From contig JAAFKA010000035.1 of the NCBI GenBank assembly GCA_013299115.1, positions 1 to 47,147 of the forward strand: a DNA stretch of 47,147 bases. Reading direction: 5' to 3'. Shown in pieces: positions 12,528 through 20,576 of the stretch. The stretch is from Cytophagales bacterium (GTDB taxonomy: Bacteria; Bacteroidota; Bacteroidia; Cytophagales; Thermoflexibacteraceae). Made by a program: the position numbers and the translations under genes. How positions within the stretch are numbered: the stretch's first letter is position 1; each line of letters starts with the position of its first letter. The notes under the pieces are model-generated. The model saw nothing but the letters and a program-made list of their open reading frames with translations, ran no database searches and was not told the DNA's origin.

Positions 12528-13886
12528 TTATTTTTTACTTTCCAATTCTCTTACAATTTGCTCAAAATCAAGCTGTTCCCAATTTTCTGTTAGGTTGGGT
12601 TGTTGCATAATTCGGGTCATGATTTGGTCTTGCAATTTGCCTATTCGCAAGGCTTCGCTGTATGGTGTTTCTGCCGAAAACGTAACCATAGTGTAGAGAG
12701 GAATCCACTGTTGAGGAAAAAGATTGTGTAGTTTTGCCTCTATTTTTTTACGCAACAAAAATTCAGGTTTGCCCACTAAATCACGCATTTCTACAAAGTT
12801 TAGCAAAGCTAATTCGGCTATGGCATCTGCATTGGGCTGGCGAGCAGTTTGGTATTGGGGCAAAATAGTAGCCCAGTTGCCTTGTTCTTGCTCTATAATT
12901 TGGTTGAGAATACGGCAATCCTCAAAACCTGCATTCATACCTTGTCCATAAAACGGTACAATGGCGTGAGCAGCATCGCCAATCAAAGCTACGTTTGACC
13001 CAAAGACCCAAGGCTGGGTGCGAATGGTAACTAAGGAGGAAGTCGGATTGGTAAAAAACTCCTCTACAAAATTTGGCAACAAAGGAATAACATCAGCAAA
13101 ATAGGTTTCAAAAAAATGAATTACATCTTGTTCAGTTTGCAAAGAGGCAAAAGAAGGGTTGCCTTCGAAGGGAAAAAACAAGGTGCAAGTGAAACTTCCG
13201 TCTAAATTTGGCAAAGCAATGAGCATAAAACCTCCGCGAGGCCAGATGTGTAAGGTATGTTTTTCTAATTGGTGTTGTCCGTTTTTGGCAGGAATGGTGA
13301 GTTCTTTGTAGCCATGTGCCAAATATTGTTGCGAATAATTGCAACGGTCTGTTTTCTGAATGGCAGAACGAAGACCCGAAAAAGCCCCATCAGACCCAAA
13401 CAATACCTCAGCTTTCAGGTGTTGCTGCTGTTGAGTTTGCGTGTGTTGCAAGGTAAAAGTAGCCGTTGGCAAATCTACCTCCGTACAGCGTTGGTCGAAG
13501 TGTAGCTTTACATTTGGATATTTTTCTACTTCGTCTAACAAAAATTCGTTCAATTTGCCACGCGAAACAGCATAAATACATTGTTCTCCCACGCCATAAG
13601 GCTGATAAGCAAGGTTGCCTTTGGTATCGTGCATTGTCCTGCCGTACATGGCAATTCCAATTTGGCGTACTTTTTCTGCCAAGCCTACACCAGCCAAACC
13701 CGCCAAACCTCTGTCGCTAAGGGCAAGGTTGATAGACCTTCCACCTGCGTAGCCTGCTTTGCGGAAGTCGGGTCTTCTTTCGTAGATAGAAACAGGGTAA
13801 TTTTTTTTGGCTAAATAAATACCCAACAAAGAGCCGACCAAGCCTGCCCCTAAGAGGTGTATGTGTTCATGTCTATTAGTTGGCAT
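12528..13886 (-). CDS. kmo: Kynurenine 3-monooxygenase
   Basis: This 452-aa FAD-dependent aromatic hydroxylase converts L-kynurenine to 3-hydroxykynurenine with NADPH and O2 in tryptophan catabolism and de novo NAD synthesis. The Rossmann GAGLVGS is at 13-19, the KMO-typical YAGGRSINLALSDRG at about 46-60, a GSDGAFSGLR block near 165, and the FAD-binding IGDAAHAIVPFYGQGMNAGF near 305. Length is normal. A C-terminal helical region (RKKIEAKLHNLFPQQW, YTMVTF) is present but no strongly hydrophobic anchor. No other kynurenine gene is adjacent; a formamidase-like gene lies at 35670. Confidence 0.95.
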   Translation of the reverse strand: MPTNRHEHIHLLGAGLVGSLLGIYLAKKNYPVSIYERRPDFRKAGYAGGRSINLALSDRGLAGLAGVGLAEKVRQIGIAMYGRTMHDTKGNLAYQPYGVGEQCIYAVSRGKLNEFLLDEVEKYPNVKLHFDQRCTEVDLPTATFTLQHTQTQQQQHLKAEVLFGSDGAFSGLRSAIQKTDRCNYSQQYLAHGYKELTIPAKNGQHQLEKHTLHIWPRGGFMLIALPNLDGSFTCTLFFPFEGNPSFASLQTEQDVIHFFETYFADVIPLLPNFVEEFFTNPTSSLVTIRTQPWVFGSNVALIGDAAHAIVPFYGQGMNAGFEDCRILNQIIEQEQGNWATILPQYQTARQPNADAIAELALLNFVEMRDLVGKPEFLLRKKIEAKLHNLFPQQWIPLYTMVTFSAETPYSEALRIGKLQDQIMTRIMQQPNLTENWEQLDFEQIVRELESKK

Positions 13887-13902
13887 GGTAAATGATTATT
13901 GG

Positions 13903-14066
13903 TTGTCCGACAATTTTTGTGGAATGAGAATTAACTTTTAGCACAATAGTAGGCAAATTGTCTTTATCAAACAAAAATTCAGTAAAATTAAAACATAAGA
14001 TTAGTAAAGAGTACACAAAAGACATAGAAGGAAAGATAGTGCCATTCCACAAAAATTGTCGGACAA
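13903..14066. mobile_element. MITE-like element with 24-bp terminal inverted repeats
   Basis: TTGTCCGACAATTTTTGTGG at 13903 continues to 13926 and is repeated perfectly inverted at 14043-14066, enclosing about 116 bp of AT-rich sequence without a supported gene. The 164-bp size and perfect termini fit a non-autonomous element or IS remnant. I see no clear target-site duplication. The segment lies between the divergent kmo and plsC genes. Confidence 0.55.
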
Positions 14067-14100
14067 TCGTAATTATTTTAACTCTCAGTCTAAAAATTTG

Positions 14101-14197
14101 ATTAGAGTTTATGAATAATTTTCGAAAGATGTCATTTTTTTGAAAAATGACATCTTTTTTCAAACCTCATAACAAAAATTTATTCATAAACTCTATT
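14101..14197. repeat. Nested inverted repeats between kmo and plsC
   Basis: Outer arms ATTAGAGTTTATGAATAA (14101-14118) and its near-complement (14180-14197) enclose an inner hairpin whose arms carry AAAGATGTCATTTTT and AAAAATGACATCTTT (about 14125-14158). The AGATGT(C/T)AT core also occurs in the palindromes at 41072 and 41823. The whole 13887-14291 gap holds only this and the MITE-like element. Confidence 0.6.
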
Positions 14198-14291
14198 ATA
14201 GACTCGGAATTTTAATTTTTTGGTTTATTTTTGTGAGGCTATCACTCATCTATTTGCCCAAAGCAAATATGTATTTTTATCCATTTTGACA

Positions 14292-15035
14292 ATGAAACGT
14301 CTGATATTACCTTTCCAATGGCTATATAACTTTTGGACTTTGTTCAATTTCTCGTGGCTCATGTTAATTTGTGTGCCTTTGGTTTGTTTTTGTATTATGG
14401 TAAACGAAAAAATAGGAGGGCGTATAGGTTTTTTGTTCATTAAGTTTTGGGCTGCTACTTTTAGTGCATTGAGTCTTATTTTTTATAAAACCAAAGGTAG
14501 AGAACATTTAGAAAAAGGCAAAGCCTATATTTTTGTAGCTAATCATAGGTCGTATTTAGACTCACCTGCCTTGGTGCTTACCATTCCGCAGCAGTGCAGG
14601 GCTTTGGGCAAAGTAGAGATTTTGAAATACCCTGTTTTTGGTATTATGTTCAGGTATGTAGGTGTAACTGTGGATAGGTCAAACCCTGAAAGTCGCCGAA
14701 AAAGTTTAGAATTGGTAAAAGAAAAACTGATGATGGGCATCAACATTATGATTTTTCCCGAAGGGACAATGAATAAAAGTCAAGATACGTTGTTGCCTTT
14801 TAAAGATGGGGCATTTCGTTTAGCAGTCGAAACAGGGGCTTCCATAGTGCCAGTGGCTATTCACAATGCAGGGCATATCTTGCCCAGAGATTCGGCTGAC
14901 CTCAAAGCAGGAACTATTACCGTAGAGTTTGGCAAACCTATTACAGCCAATAGTAGTGATTTTCAGGAAATAGACCAGCTCAAAAACCAAACAGCCGAAT
15001 TGCTTAAAAATATGTTGGAGAAAAAAGGAGGTTAA
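14292..15035 (+). CDS. plsC: 1-acyl-sn-glycerol-3-phosphate acyltransferase (PlsC family)
   Basis: This 247-aa membrane acyltransferase adds the second acyl chain to lysophosphatidate. The catalytic NHRSYLD (NHx4D) is at residues 84-90 and the phosphate-binding FPEGTMNKS near 155. Two hydrophobic segments lie at about 17-36 and 47-64. I chose MKRLILPFQ at 14292 because the upstream in-frame start (14220) adds a poorly conserved leader. A terminator follows at 15047. Confidence 0.9.
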   Translation: MKRLILPFQWLYNFWTLFNFSWLMLICVPLVCFCIMVNEKIGGRIGFLFIKFWAATFSALSLIFYKTKGREHLEKGKAYIFVANHRSYLDSPALVLTIPQQCRALGKVEILKYPVFGIMFRYVGVTVDRSNPESRRKSLELVKEKLMMGINIMIFPEGTMNKSQDTLLPFKDGAFRLAVETGASIVPVAIHNAGHILPRDSADLKAGTITVEFGKPITANSSDFQEIDQLKNQTAELLKNMLEKKGG

Positions 15036-15046
15036 TAAACTGTAGA

Positions 15047-15066
15047 ACGGACTTTAGTCCGTTTTT
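15047..15066 (+). terminator. Intrinsic terminator of plsC
   Basis: ACGGACT / AGTCCGT arms (15047-15053, 15056-15062) followed by a T-run, 11 bp after the plsC stop. Confidence 0.75.
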
Positions 15067-15156
15067 GCATAAAGTTCATTGTACAGGTAGAATCTATACG
15101 AACTAAATTTTACTACAACTTTCTATTTTGAGAAACCGCAAGCACCTACGTTATCC

Positions 15157-16206
15157 TTAAATTTTCTTACTTGCCAGCACTTTGTTTCCTTCGCCTATTA
15201 TTTTGATATAAACTTCCAAAGGTTTTTTCTCCCACTTAATTTCTATAGTTGCATAGTGAAGTTGGTTGATACTTTCGCCCAGACGATATTCATTAGTTTC
15301 GTTTTTTATCGTACCAATATGCGTAATGCCACTCGATGTAACTTCGTATAAAGTGCGGTATTGAGGCAAGGAGATTCTATCAATTTCGCCCACGTGCCTG
15401 TCGCCACTGATGAGAATGGTGTTAGGGTTTTTGTATTTTGTTATCAAATCAAACAATTTTTTTCTCGAAGTCGGCAAATTCGCCCATTTTTCGTAGGAGT
15501 GTGCAGCCGAAAGCACCTGAATACCCGATGCAATGAGGGTAACTTGGGCATTGTCGTTTTTCAGTTCATTTTCCAACCACTGCCATTGTTCTCTGCCCAG
15601 CATATCTCCTGCCTCGTTGGGCAAATATTTTTTGTTAGTGGTGTCCCTTATCAAATTGTCGCGAAAATATCGGGTGTCGAGCAAAATCACCTTCACTTTT
15701 TGTTTGGCTTTGCCGTAGAGGTAGGAAGTATAAATTCCTTCTCTTTTGCGTTGCGGGGCATCGGGTGGCGTATCCAAAAAGTCCAGAAATAACTGTTGCG
15801 ACTCTTTTTTGAACACAAGATTTTTGCCTCCATCAGAAAGTCCGTAGTCGTTGTCGTCCCAAATGCCAATGATAGGCACACCTGTTTTTTTGAAATATTG
15901 GTAGTCTTTGTTTTCTCTTTGAAGTTGGTACTGTGTTTTTAGTTTCTCTACTGTGGCGTTGGGTGTACCGTAGATATTGTCGCCGAGCCAAATCCAAAGG
16001 TCGGGCTTGGCAGCCGCCACATCACGCCAAAGGTGCTGGGGCAGGTCTTGTTTGGCACAAGAGCCAAACGCAATTTTTCGCAAAATTACATCAGGATTGG
16101 CTACGGCTTCTCTTGGCACAAGGGCAACAGATGACGTAGGGGTTTTGCAGGTGATGAAACCAAGCAAAAAAATGAATAACAAAAAGTATTTGGAAAAATG
16201 CAACAC
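15157..16206 (-). CDS. PhoD-like alkaline phosphatase lipoprotein
   Basis: A metallophosphoesterase of the PhoD type. After a lipoprotein signal (FLLFIFLLGFITC, lipobox GFITC) come IAFGSCAKQ, WLGDNIYG, IWDDNDYGLSDGG, LLDTRYFRD and ISGDRHVGEI, the expected metal-ligand blocks in order. I place the start at a GTG (16206) directly before LHFSKYFLL; a longer frame reaches an ATG at 16287, but that extension translates a low-complexity TTGAATTTT repeat and a hairpin. The protein is about 349 aa and probably a surface or periplasmic phosphodiesterase/phosphatase. Confidence 0.85.
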   Translation of the reverse strand: MLHFSKYFLLFIFLLGFITCKTPTSSVALVPREAVANPDVILRKIAFGSCAKQDLPQHLWRDVAAAKPDLWIWLGDNIYGTPNATVEKLKTQYQLQRENKDYQYFKKTGVPIIGIWDDNDYGLSDGGKNLVFKKESQQLFLDFLDTPPDAPQRKREGIYTSYLYGKAKQKVKVILLDTRYFRDNLIRDTTNKKYLPNEAGDMLGREQWQWLENELKNDNAQVTLIASGIQVLSAAHSYEKWANLPTSRKKLFDLITKYKNPNTILISGDRHVGEIDRISLPQYRTLYEVTSSGITHIGTIKNETNEYRLGESINQLHYATIEIKWEKKPLEVYIKIIGEGNKVLASKKI

Positions 16207-16266
16207 AGGCAGATAATTTTGAATTTTTAGTTTTGAATTTTGAATCGGGGTGCGTAACCTTTGAAT

Positions 16267-16295
16267 TTTGAATTTTGCCTTCGGCAAAATTCAAA
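16267..16295. terminator. Hairpin downstream of the Uma2 gene
   Basis: Perfect 13-bp arms TTTGAATTTTGCC / GGCAAAATTCAAA around TTC, within a low-complexity TTGAATTTT region (16213-16296). It follows the Uma2 stop at 16307 on the minus strand. No T-run follows, so termination strength is doubtful. Confidence 0.4.
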
Positions 16296-16306
16296 GGCAT
16301 TAAGCA

Positions 16307-17083
16307 TTAAGCATTAAAAATGTTTCTTGGGTTTAATTCAAAATTTGGCAATACATCTTCTCCTGTTAGTTTCTCATCAAAAGTTTGGGTCGTATGATTG
16401 CCATTGAGTCTATAAATATAAATATTTTCGTCTTTGGGATTAATTAACCAACCTAATCTTACACCATTGGCTATATAGTCAAGCATTTTGTCTATCAATT
16501 CTTGCAATACATCAGAATCTGAACGAAGTTCTATTACAAAATCAGGAGCTAAACAAGGAAAACCTTTTTTGGTGTCTATAGTCTCCAATTTTGAATGTAA
16601 TACAAATGCCACATCAGGAGCTACTACTGCATTGGTAACAGGCAAATGAAAACCGCCATTGGAGTCGGTAACTTTTCCTAAACGATATTGTCTATTCCAA
16701 AAAATTAAGTCTGCTGAAATTTCAGCATTGTAGTTGGCTGTATCAAATTTAGTAGGCATTTTAATTGCTAATTGTTGTTTGGAGTTTAGTTCTATTTGTA
16801 AGTGTGGATTTTGGGCAGAGAGTAGCAATAGTTGGTCGTCTGTCCATACAACCAAATCTCCAAAATCAAGGTACAACGTAGGAATTAATTGAGTAGTTTC
16901 ATTTTCAATAATTAGTTGACTATCAGAAATTTGTACGTTTTCCTTGTTTGCTGTTTTATTTTCTATCTTGTTTTCTTTGTTATTTTCTTTCTCTTGTTTT
17001 TTATCGGCAATAGGCAAATCAGTAGCAAGAGAAATTTCTTGCTCTGTTTTGGTTTCGTACAAAAGAGTAGGTTTGAGTTCCAT
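16307..17083 (-). CDS. Uma2-family (DUF820) PD-(D/E)XK protein
   Basis: This 258-aa protein is a putative endonuclease of the Uma2 group, whose role is unknown. The fold motifs are visible in the C-terminal half: ADLIFWNRQYRLGKVTDSNG, APDVAFVLHS, APDFVIELRSDSD with the catalytic D-x-E region, and KMLDYIANGVRLGWLINP. The N-terminal 60 residues are a Lys/Asn/Glu-rich low-complexity extension (KKQEKENNKENKIENK) not normal for the family. It is a single gene between the phosphatase and a divergent DUF349 gene. Confidence 0.85.
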   Translation of the reverse strand: MELKPTLLYETKTEQEISLATDLPIADKKQEKENNKENKIENKTANKENVQISDSQLIIENETTQLIPTLYLDFGDLVVWTDDQLLLLSAQNPHLQIELNSKQQLAIKMPTKFDTANYNAEISADLIFWNRQYRLGKVTDSNGGFHLPVTNAVVAPDVAFVLHSKLETIDTKKGFPCLAPDFVIELRSDSDVLQELIDKMLDYIANGVRLGWLINPKDENIYIYRLNGNHTTQTFDEKLTGEDVLPNFELNPRNIFNA

Positions 17084-17131
17084 GTTTTTGTTGAATAAGA
17101 TACAAATTTAAAAAAATATTAGCATTTCCTA

Positions 17132-17163
17132 TTTGAAGTAGTTTAATATTTTTTATAACTTTG
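17132..17163 (+). promoter_or_regulatory. Consensus Bacteroidota promoter before the DUF349 gene
   Basis: TTTG at 17132-17135, a 20-bp spacer and TAACTTTG at 17156-17163 match the -33/-7 consensus exactly. The start codon is about 177 bp downstream, leaving a long leader (17170-17339) in which I see no recognised riboswitch. Confidence 0.55.
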
Positions 17164-17339
17164 CGAATCTAATATCAACCTTACATTTATTATTGTGTAT
17201 GGTTTAATTATTGCCAATTCAATACATCATAACTTTTACCCAAAAACAAAACTTTTAAAACCTGCAAAAAAATCAAAATTTTGGTGTACCCGTTGTTACA
17301 CTACAATAAGATGATGGCTATGCAAAACCTCAAACTCAC

Positions 17340-18596
17340 ATGAGCAACACACAAAATCAATACGGCTACGCAAAAGATGGCAAAATCTATTTGTATGCCT
17401 ACATGGATTTCCCAGAAAGGGAACTTGGAGTTGTCAAAGACGACAACGTAGAAAAAAGTATAGAATATTTTGTCAAAAGATTTGACATGGCTACCACCAA
17501 AGTCAATGAATTGGTAACAGCCATAGAAGAATCGCAAAACAAAGGTTCTTACTTAATGAAACTCCTGCATCTTCGCGAATATTTGTCGACTTTCAATGGC
17601 TTGGGAGATTTCCCTTCGCTATTTGCGGTCTTAGACACACACGAAGCCACTATCAGAGATTATATTCTGCACAACAGAGGCAAAAATCTCGAAATCAAAA
17701 CTGCCTTGCTCAAAGAAGCCGAAGCCATGAGAGAAAGCACCAACTGGAGCCAAACTGCTTTCGACTTCAAAGAGTTGAAAATGAAGTGGATAAAAACAGG
17801 TAGTTCTCCTTCTGAAAACGAGGAAAAACTAAATGCTGCCTTTACTGTTGCTATCGACTATTTCTTTGCCAACCGCAATGCGTTTGTGGAGGAGAAAAAC
17901 AGAGTCATAGAAGAACGGAAACAAGCCTACCAAACTCTCATCAACAAGTTGCGTCAGGTGATTGCCGAGCCACCTTCGGAGGAGAAAGTGCCGAAAATCA
18001 AGGTGTTGCAAAAAGAGTGGAGAGAAGTTGGTATTTTGCCCAAAAAACATTTTACTTTCTACACCAAAATTTTCAAAAATGAACTAAGCAATTATTTCAA
18101 CAAGAAAAAGAAGAAAGAAGATGCTCCCAAATACGCTACACCTCTCGAACACAAAGAGGCTTTGTGTGCAAGAGTAGAAAAATTGGTGGATATGCCCGAA
18201 GCAGTGAAGTTAGACGAAATCAAAAAAATTCAAGACGAGTGGAAAAAATTGGGCAAATTGCCTGATTTGAAAGACAAAGAACTCAATACTCGTTTTAAAA
18301 TTGCGTGTAACGAAATCTTCGAACATAGTTTCTTGCTCAAAACCAGCAAAGTCAAATTTGAAGGTTTTGCTACCAAAACCAAATTCGAGCAGTTGAAACT
18401 CAAAATTAGGTTGTTGAAAGAAACCTTGAAAGAGGACGAAACCATACTCAACAACTACAATACGGAAAGAAACCGTTATCGTTTTGCTACCGAACAGCCA
18501 CCAATGAGTGCAGACCATATTAATTTGATTAACAAAATCAAAACCAAACAAAGGATTTTGAAAAAATTGCAAGACCAGTTGTTGAGCAATTATTAA
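17340..18596 (+). CDS. DUF349-domain protein
   Basis: This 418-aa soluble, highly charged helical protein is made of repeated DUF349 units (about 75 residues each; for example ELKMKWIKTGSSPSENEEKL, LQKEWREVGILPKKH, IQDEWKKLGKLPDLKDKEL), each with the W-K/R-x2-G signature. DUF349 proteins are widespread in Bacteroidota; their biochemical role is unclear. Start at the ATG opening MSNTQNQYGYAKDGK. A consensus promoter lies upstream and a terminator downstream. Confidence 0.9.
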   Translation: MSNTQNQYGYAKDGKIYLYAYMDFPERELGVVKDDNVEKSIEYFVKRFDMATTKVNELVTAIEESQNKGSYLMKLLHLREYLSTFNGLGDFPSLFAVLDTHEATIRDYILHNRGKNLEIKTALLKEAEAMRESTNWSQTAFDFKELKMKWIKTGSSPSENEEKLNAAFTVAIDYFFANRNAFVEEKNRVIEERKQAYQTLINKLRQVIAEPPSEEKVPKIKVLQKEWREVGILPKKHFTFYTKIFKNELSNYFNKKKKKEDAPKYATPLEHKEALCARVEKLVDMPEAVKLDEIKKIQDEWKKLGKLPDLKDKELNTRFKIACNEIFEHSFLLKTSKVKFEGFATKTKFEQLKLKIRLLKETLKEDETILNNYNTERNRYRFATEQPPMSADHINLINKIKTKQRILKKLQDQLLSNY

Positions 18597-18615
18597 TAGG
18601 TAGCAACTATTGAGG

Positions 18616-18654
18616 TACGTTGGCAATGGTGCTTTTCGCACCTTGACAATCGTA
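18616..18654. repeat. Dispersed palindromic repeat, single copy
   Basis: The 39-bp unit opens TACGTTGGCAATGGTGC and closes CACCTTGACAATCGTA. Its exact reverse complement recurs at 35622-35660, and close relatives lie at 35575, 38814 and 38865. It can fold as a hairpin (GGTGC-TTTTC-GCACC core). It lies just after the DUF349 gene. Confidence 0.7.
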
Positions 18655-18668
18655 GTTTTGTCTATTAG

Positions 18669-18697
18669 CCCCGCAAAGACCGCAAAGTTTTGCGGGG
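18669..18697 (+). terminator. Terminator of the DUF349 gene
   Basis: CCCCGCAAA and TTTTGCGGGG arms followed by TTAGTTTTTT, about 75 bp after the stop. The rest of the 310-bp gap up to rpe (18700-18906) is AT-rich with an AACATTCAAAA-type low-complexity stretch near 18850-18902; no gene seen. Confidence 0.6.
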
Positions 18698-18906
18698 TTA
18701 GTTTTTTAGTTTGCTTACCTTACTTGGTAGTGTTACAGATTGTATGCTGCAATTATGCAGCTACCTATTTGAAAAGCTAAAACTTTACCCGATTTAGCAT
18801 ATTGTGCTATGGGGACTCCTAGTCCAAATCCATCGTTTTCCTTATTAGATAGCAAACATTCAACATTCAAAACTAAAAACTAAACATTCAAAATTAAAAA
18901 TTAGAG

Positions 18907-19557
18907 ATGATTATTGCTCCTTCTATTTTGGCAGCAGATTTTGCCAACCTCCAACAAGCTACCGAAATGCTAAACCGCAGCCAAGCCGACTGGATTCACG
19001 TGGACATCATGGACGGTGTTTTTGTACCCAACATTTCTTTTGGTTTGCCTGTGTGTACTGCCATTCATCGCCACGCCCAAAAGCCCTTAGACGTGCATCT
19101 GATGATAGTGAAACCCGAAAATTATGTGCAGGCTTTCAAAGATGCAGGGGCTGCCCTTATTTCGGTGCATTACGAGGCTTGTCCGCACCTGCACCGCACT
19201 TTGCAGCAAATCAAACAAGCAGGTTGCCAATCAGGAATTGCCCTTAATCCGCATACGCCTGTCCATTTGTTAGAAGATAGTTTGGCGGAGGGTCATGTGG
19301 ACTTAGTTTGCCTGATGTCTGTCAATCCGGGTTTTGGAGGGCAAAAGTTCATAGAAAGGACATACCAAAAAGTACGCCAACTAAAAGCCTTGATAACAAA
19401 ACACCAAGTAAAGACGTTAATAGAAATAGACGGCGGCGTAAGCACCCAAAATGCAGCCAAACTAAAAGAAGCAGGAGCAGATGTATTGGTAGCTGGTAGC
19501 TTTGTTTTTGGTGCAAAAGACCCTGAAAACGTAATTCAGCAGTTAAAAAACCTTTAA
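18907..19557 (+). CDS. rpe: Ribulose-phosphate 3-epimerase
   Basis: This 216-aa TIM-barrel enzyme interconverts ribulose 5-phosphate and xylulose 5-phosphate in the pentose phosphate pathway. Diagnostic blocks are IIAPSILAADFANL at the N-terminus, WIHVDIMDGVFVPNISFG (metal and catalytic Asp), LDVHLMIVKPE, VNPGFGGQKFIE and IDGGVSTQNA, then GADVLVAGS. Length is normal. The next gene starts 13 bp downstream, suggesting co-transcription. Confidence 0.95.
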   Translation: MIIAPSILAADFANLQQATEMLNRSQADWIHVDIMDGVFVPNISFGLPVCTAIHRHAQKPLDVHLMIVKPENYVQAFKDAGAALISVHYEACPHLHRTLQQIKQAGCQSGIALNPHTPVHLLEDSLAEGHVDLVCLMSVNPGFGGQKFIERTYQKVRQLKALITKHQVKTLIEIDGGVSTQNAAKLKEAGADVLVAGSFVFGAKDPENVIQQLKNL

Positions 19558-19570
19558 AATTGGAAAAAAA

Positions 19571-20545
19571 ATGATTATTGCCAACCCTATTTATGATGTA
19601 GTTTTCAAACGGCTGATGGAAAATGAGAAAATTGCCAAATTTTTTATTGGTACTTTGTTAGACCAAACCATCGAGACTGTCGAAGTAAAACCACAAGAAT
19701 ATACCTATCAAGGCGAATTGGATACGCCCGAAGGTTTGCAAGCAGTGGAAGAACGAATGAGAAAAAGGTTTTCTATTTGGGTCTATCGTTTAGACTTCAT
19801 TGCAACTATCAAAACCGAAACAGGCGAATACAAAAAGGTTTTGATAGAAATTCAGAAGGCAAAAAACTCGATTGATTTGATGCGTTTTCGCAATTATTTG
19901 GCAGAACAATACAAAAAAGAGGACAAAATAGACAATGAAGATGTGGTATTGCCTATTACAACTATTTACATTTTGGGTTTCAAATTGCCTGAAATAGAAA
20001 CACCTTGCATTAAGGTAGAAAGAAATTACAAAGACATGATAAATAAGGTAGTTTTGACCCAAAAAAGTGAATTTGTGGAGAAGCTCACGCATGATAGTTA
20101 TGTGGTGCAAGTAGAAAGAATAACAGGTCGTTACCAAACTCGTTTGGACAAATTGTTGAGTGTTTTTGAGCAAAAACATTTTACAGATGACAAGGAAATC
20201 ACCAAAATATTTTCTCACGATTTAGACATAGAAGAGTTGAAAATGATAACAGACCTCTTACACTACATAGGCACAGACCCCAAAGAACGTAAGAAAATAG
20301 AGGTGGAACAGGAGGCTCACCGAACTGTTGATGCCTTGTTAGCCGACTATCGGAAAAAAATTGCTGAAAGGGACAAGGCGTTGAAAGAAAAGGACAAGAC
20401 TTTGCAAGAAAAGGACAAAACTTTGAAAGAAAAAGACAAGGCTTTGACTGAAAAAGACCAAGCCTTGACCGAGCAACAGCAAGAACTACTTGCATTGAAG
20501 GCACAAATGGAGGAACTTAAAAAGCAACTCAACAAAGAAAAGTAA
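19571..20545 (+). CDS. PDDEXK-family (transposase-associated, Rpn-like) protein
   Basis: This 324-aa protein starts IIANPIYDVVFKRLM, typical of the PD-(D/E)XK nuclease family annotated with Rpn-type transposase-like proteins. The active-site residues D75 (YRLDFIATI), E93 and Q95 (VLIEIQKAK) are in place. A helical region follows, then a charged coiled coil made of five near-exact 7-residue repeats (K-D-K-x-L-x-E type, about 268-302) ending in KKQLNKEK. Such proteins are common in many copies in Bacteroidota and Cyanobacteria; a role in recombination or defence is inferred at family level only. Confidence 0.8.
   Translation: MIIANPIYDVVFKRLMENEKIAKFFIGTLLDQTIETVEVKPQEYTYQGELDTPEGLQAVEERMRKRFSIWVYRLDFIATIKTETGEYKKVLIEIQKAKNSIDLMRFRNYLAEQYKKEDKIDNEDVVLPITTIYILGFKLPEIETPCIKVERNYKDMINKVVLTQKSEFVEKLTHDSYVVQVERITGRYQTRLDKLLSVFEQKHFTDDKEITKIFSHDLDIEELKMITDLLHYIGTDPKERKKIEVEQEAHRTVDALLADYRKKIAERDKALKEKDKTLQEKDKTLKEKDKALTEKDQALTEQQQELLALKAQMEELKKQLNKEK
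20372..20476 (+). repeat. Five 21-bp tandem repeats inside the PDDEXK gene
   Basis: Units of 21 bp starting GACAAGGCGTTGAAAGAAAAG encode KDKALKE-type heptads. The units are at 20372, 20393, 20414, 20435 and 20456; the last is the most diverged. In-frame copy-number change would lengthen or shorten a coiled coil. Confidence 0.8.
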
Positions 20546-20576
20546 GCATACTATACTTGTCTAACAACAATTTCTA

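Noticed and set aside
13876-14163. 95-codon frame on the minus strand over the MITE-like element
   Set aside because: It spans both inverted repeats and the hairpin; it is composed of repeat sequence with no family resemblance.
16213-16296. TTGAATTTT-type low-complexity tract as part of the PhoD-like protein's N-terminus
   Set aside because: It translates into a repetitive NSKLKIQN-like peptide before a perfect lipoprotein signal; similar AT-rich tracts occur in other intergenic gaps (18850-18902, 46975-46990), so it is treated as non-coding.
17164-17339. Riboswitch in the long leader of the DUF349 gene
   Set aside because: No conserved riboswitch core or stable multi-stem layout could be recognised by eye.
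20199-20504. Minus-strand frames over the 21-bp repeats
   Set aside because: They are antisense readings of the coiled-coil repeats, giving Ser/Cys/Phe-rich low-complexity peptides.
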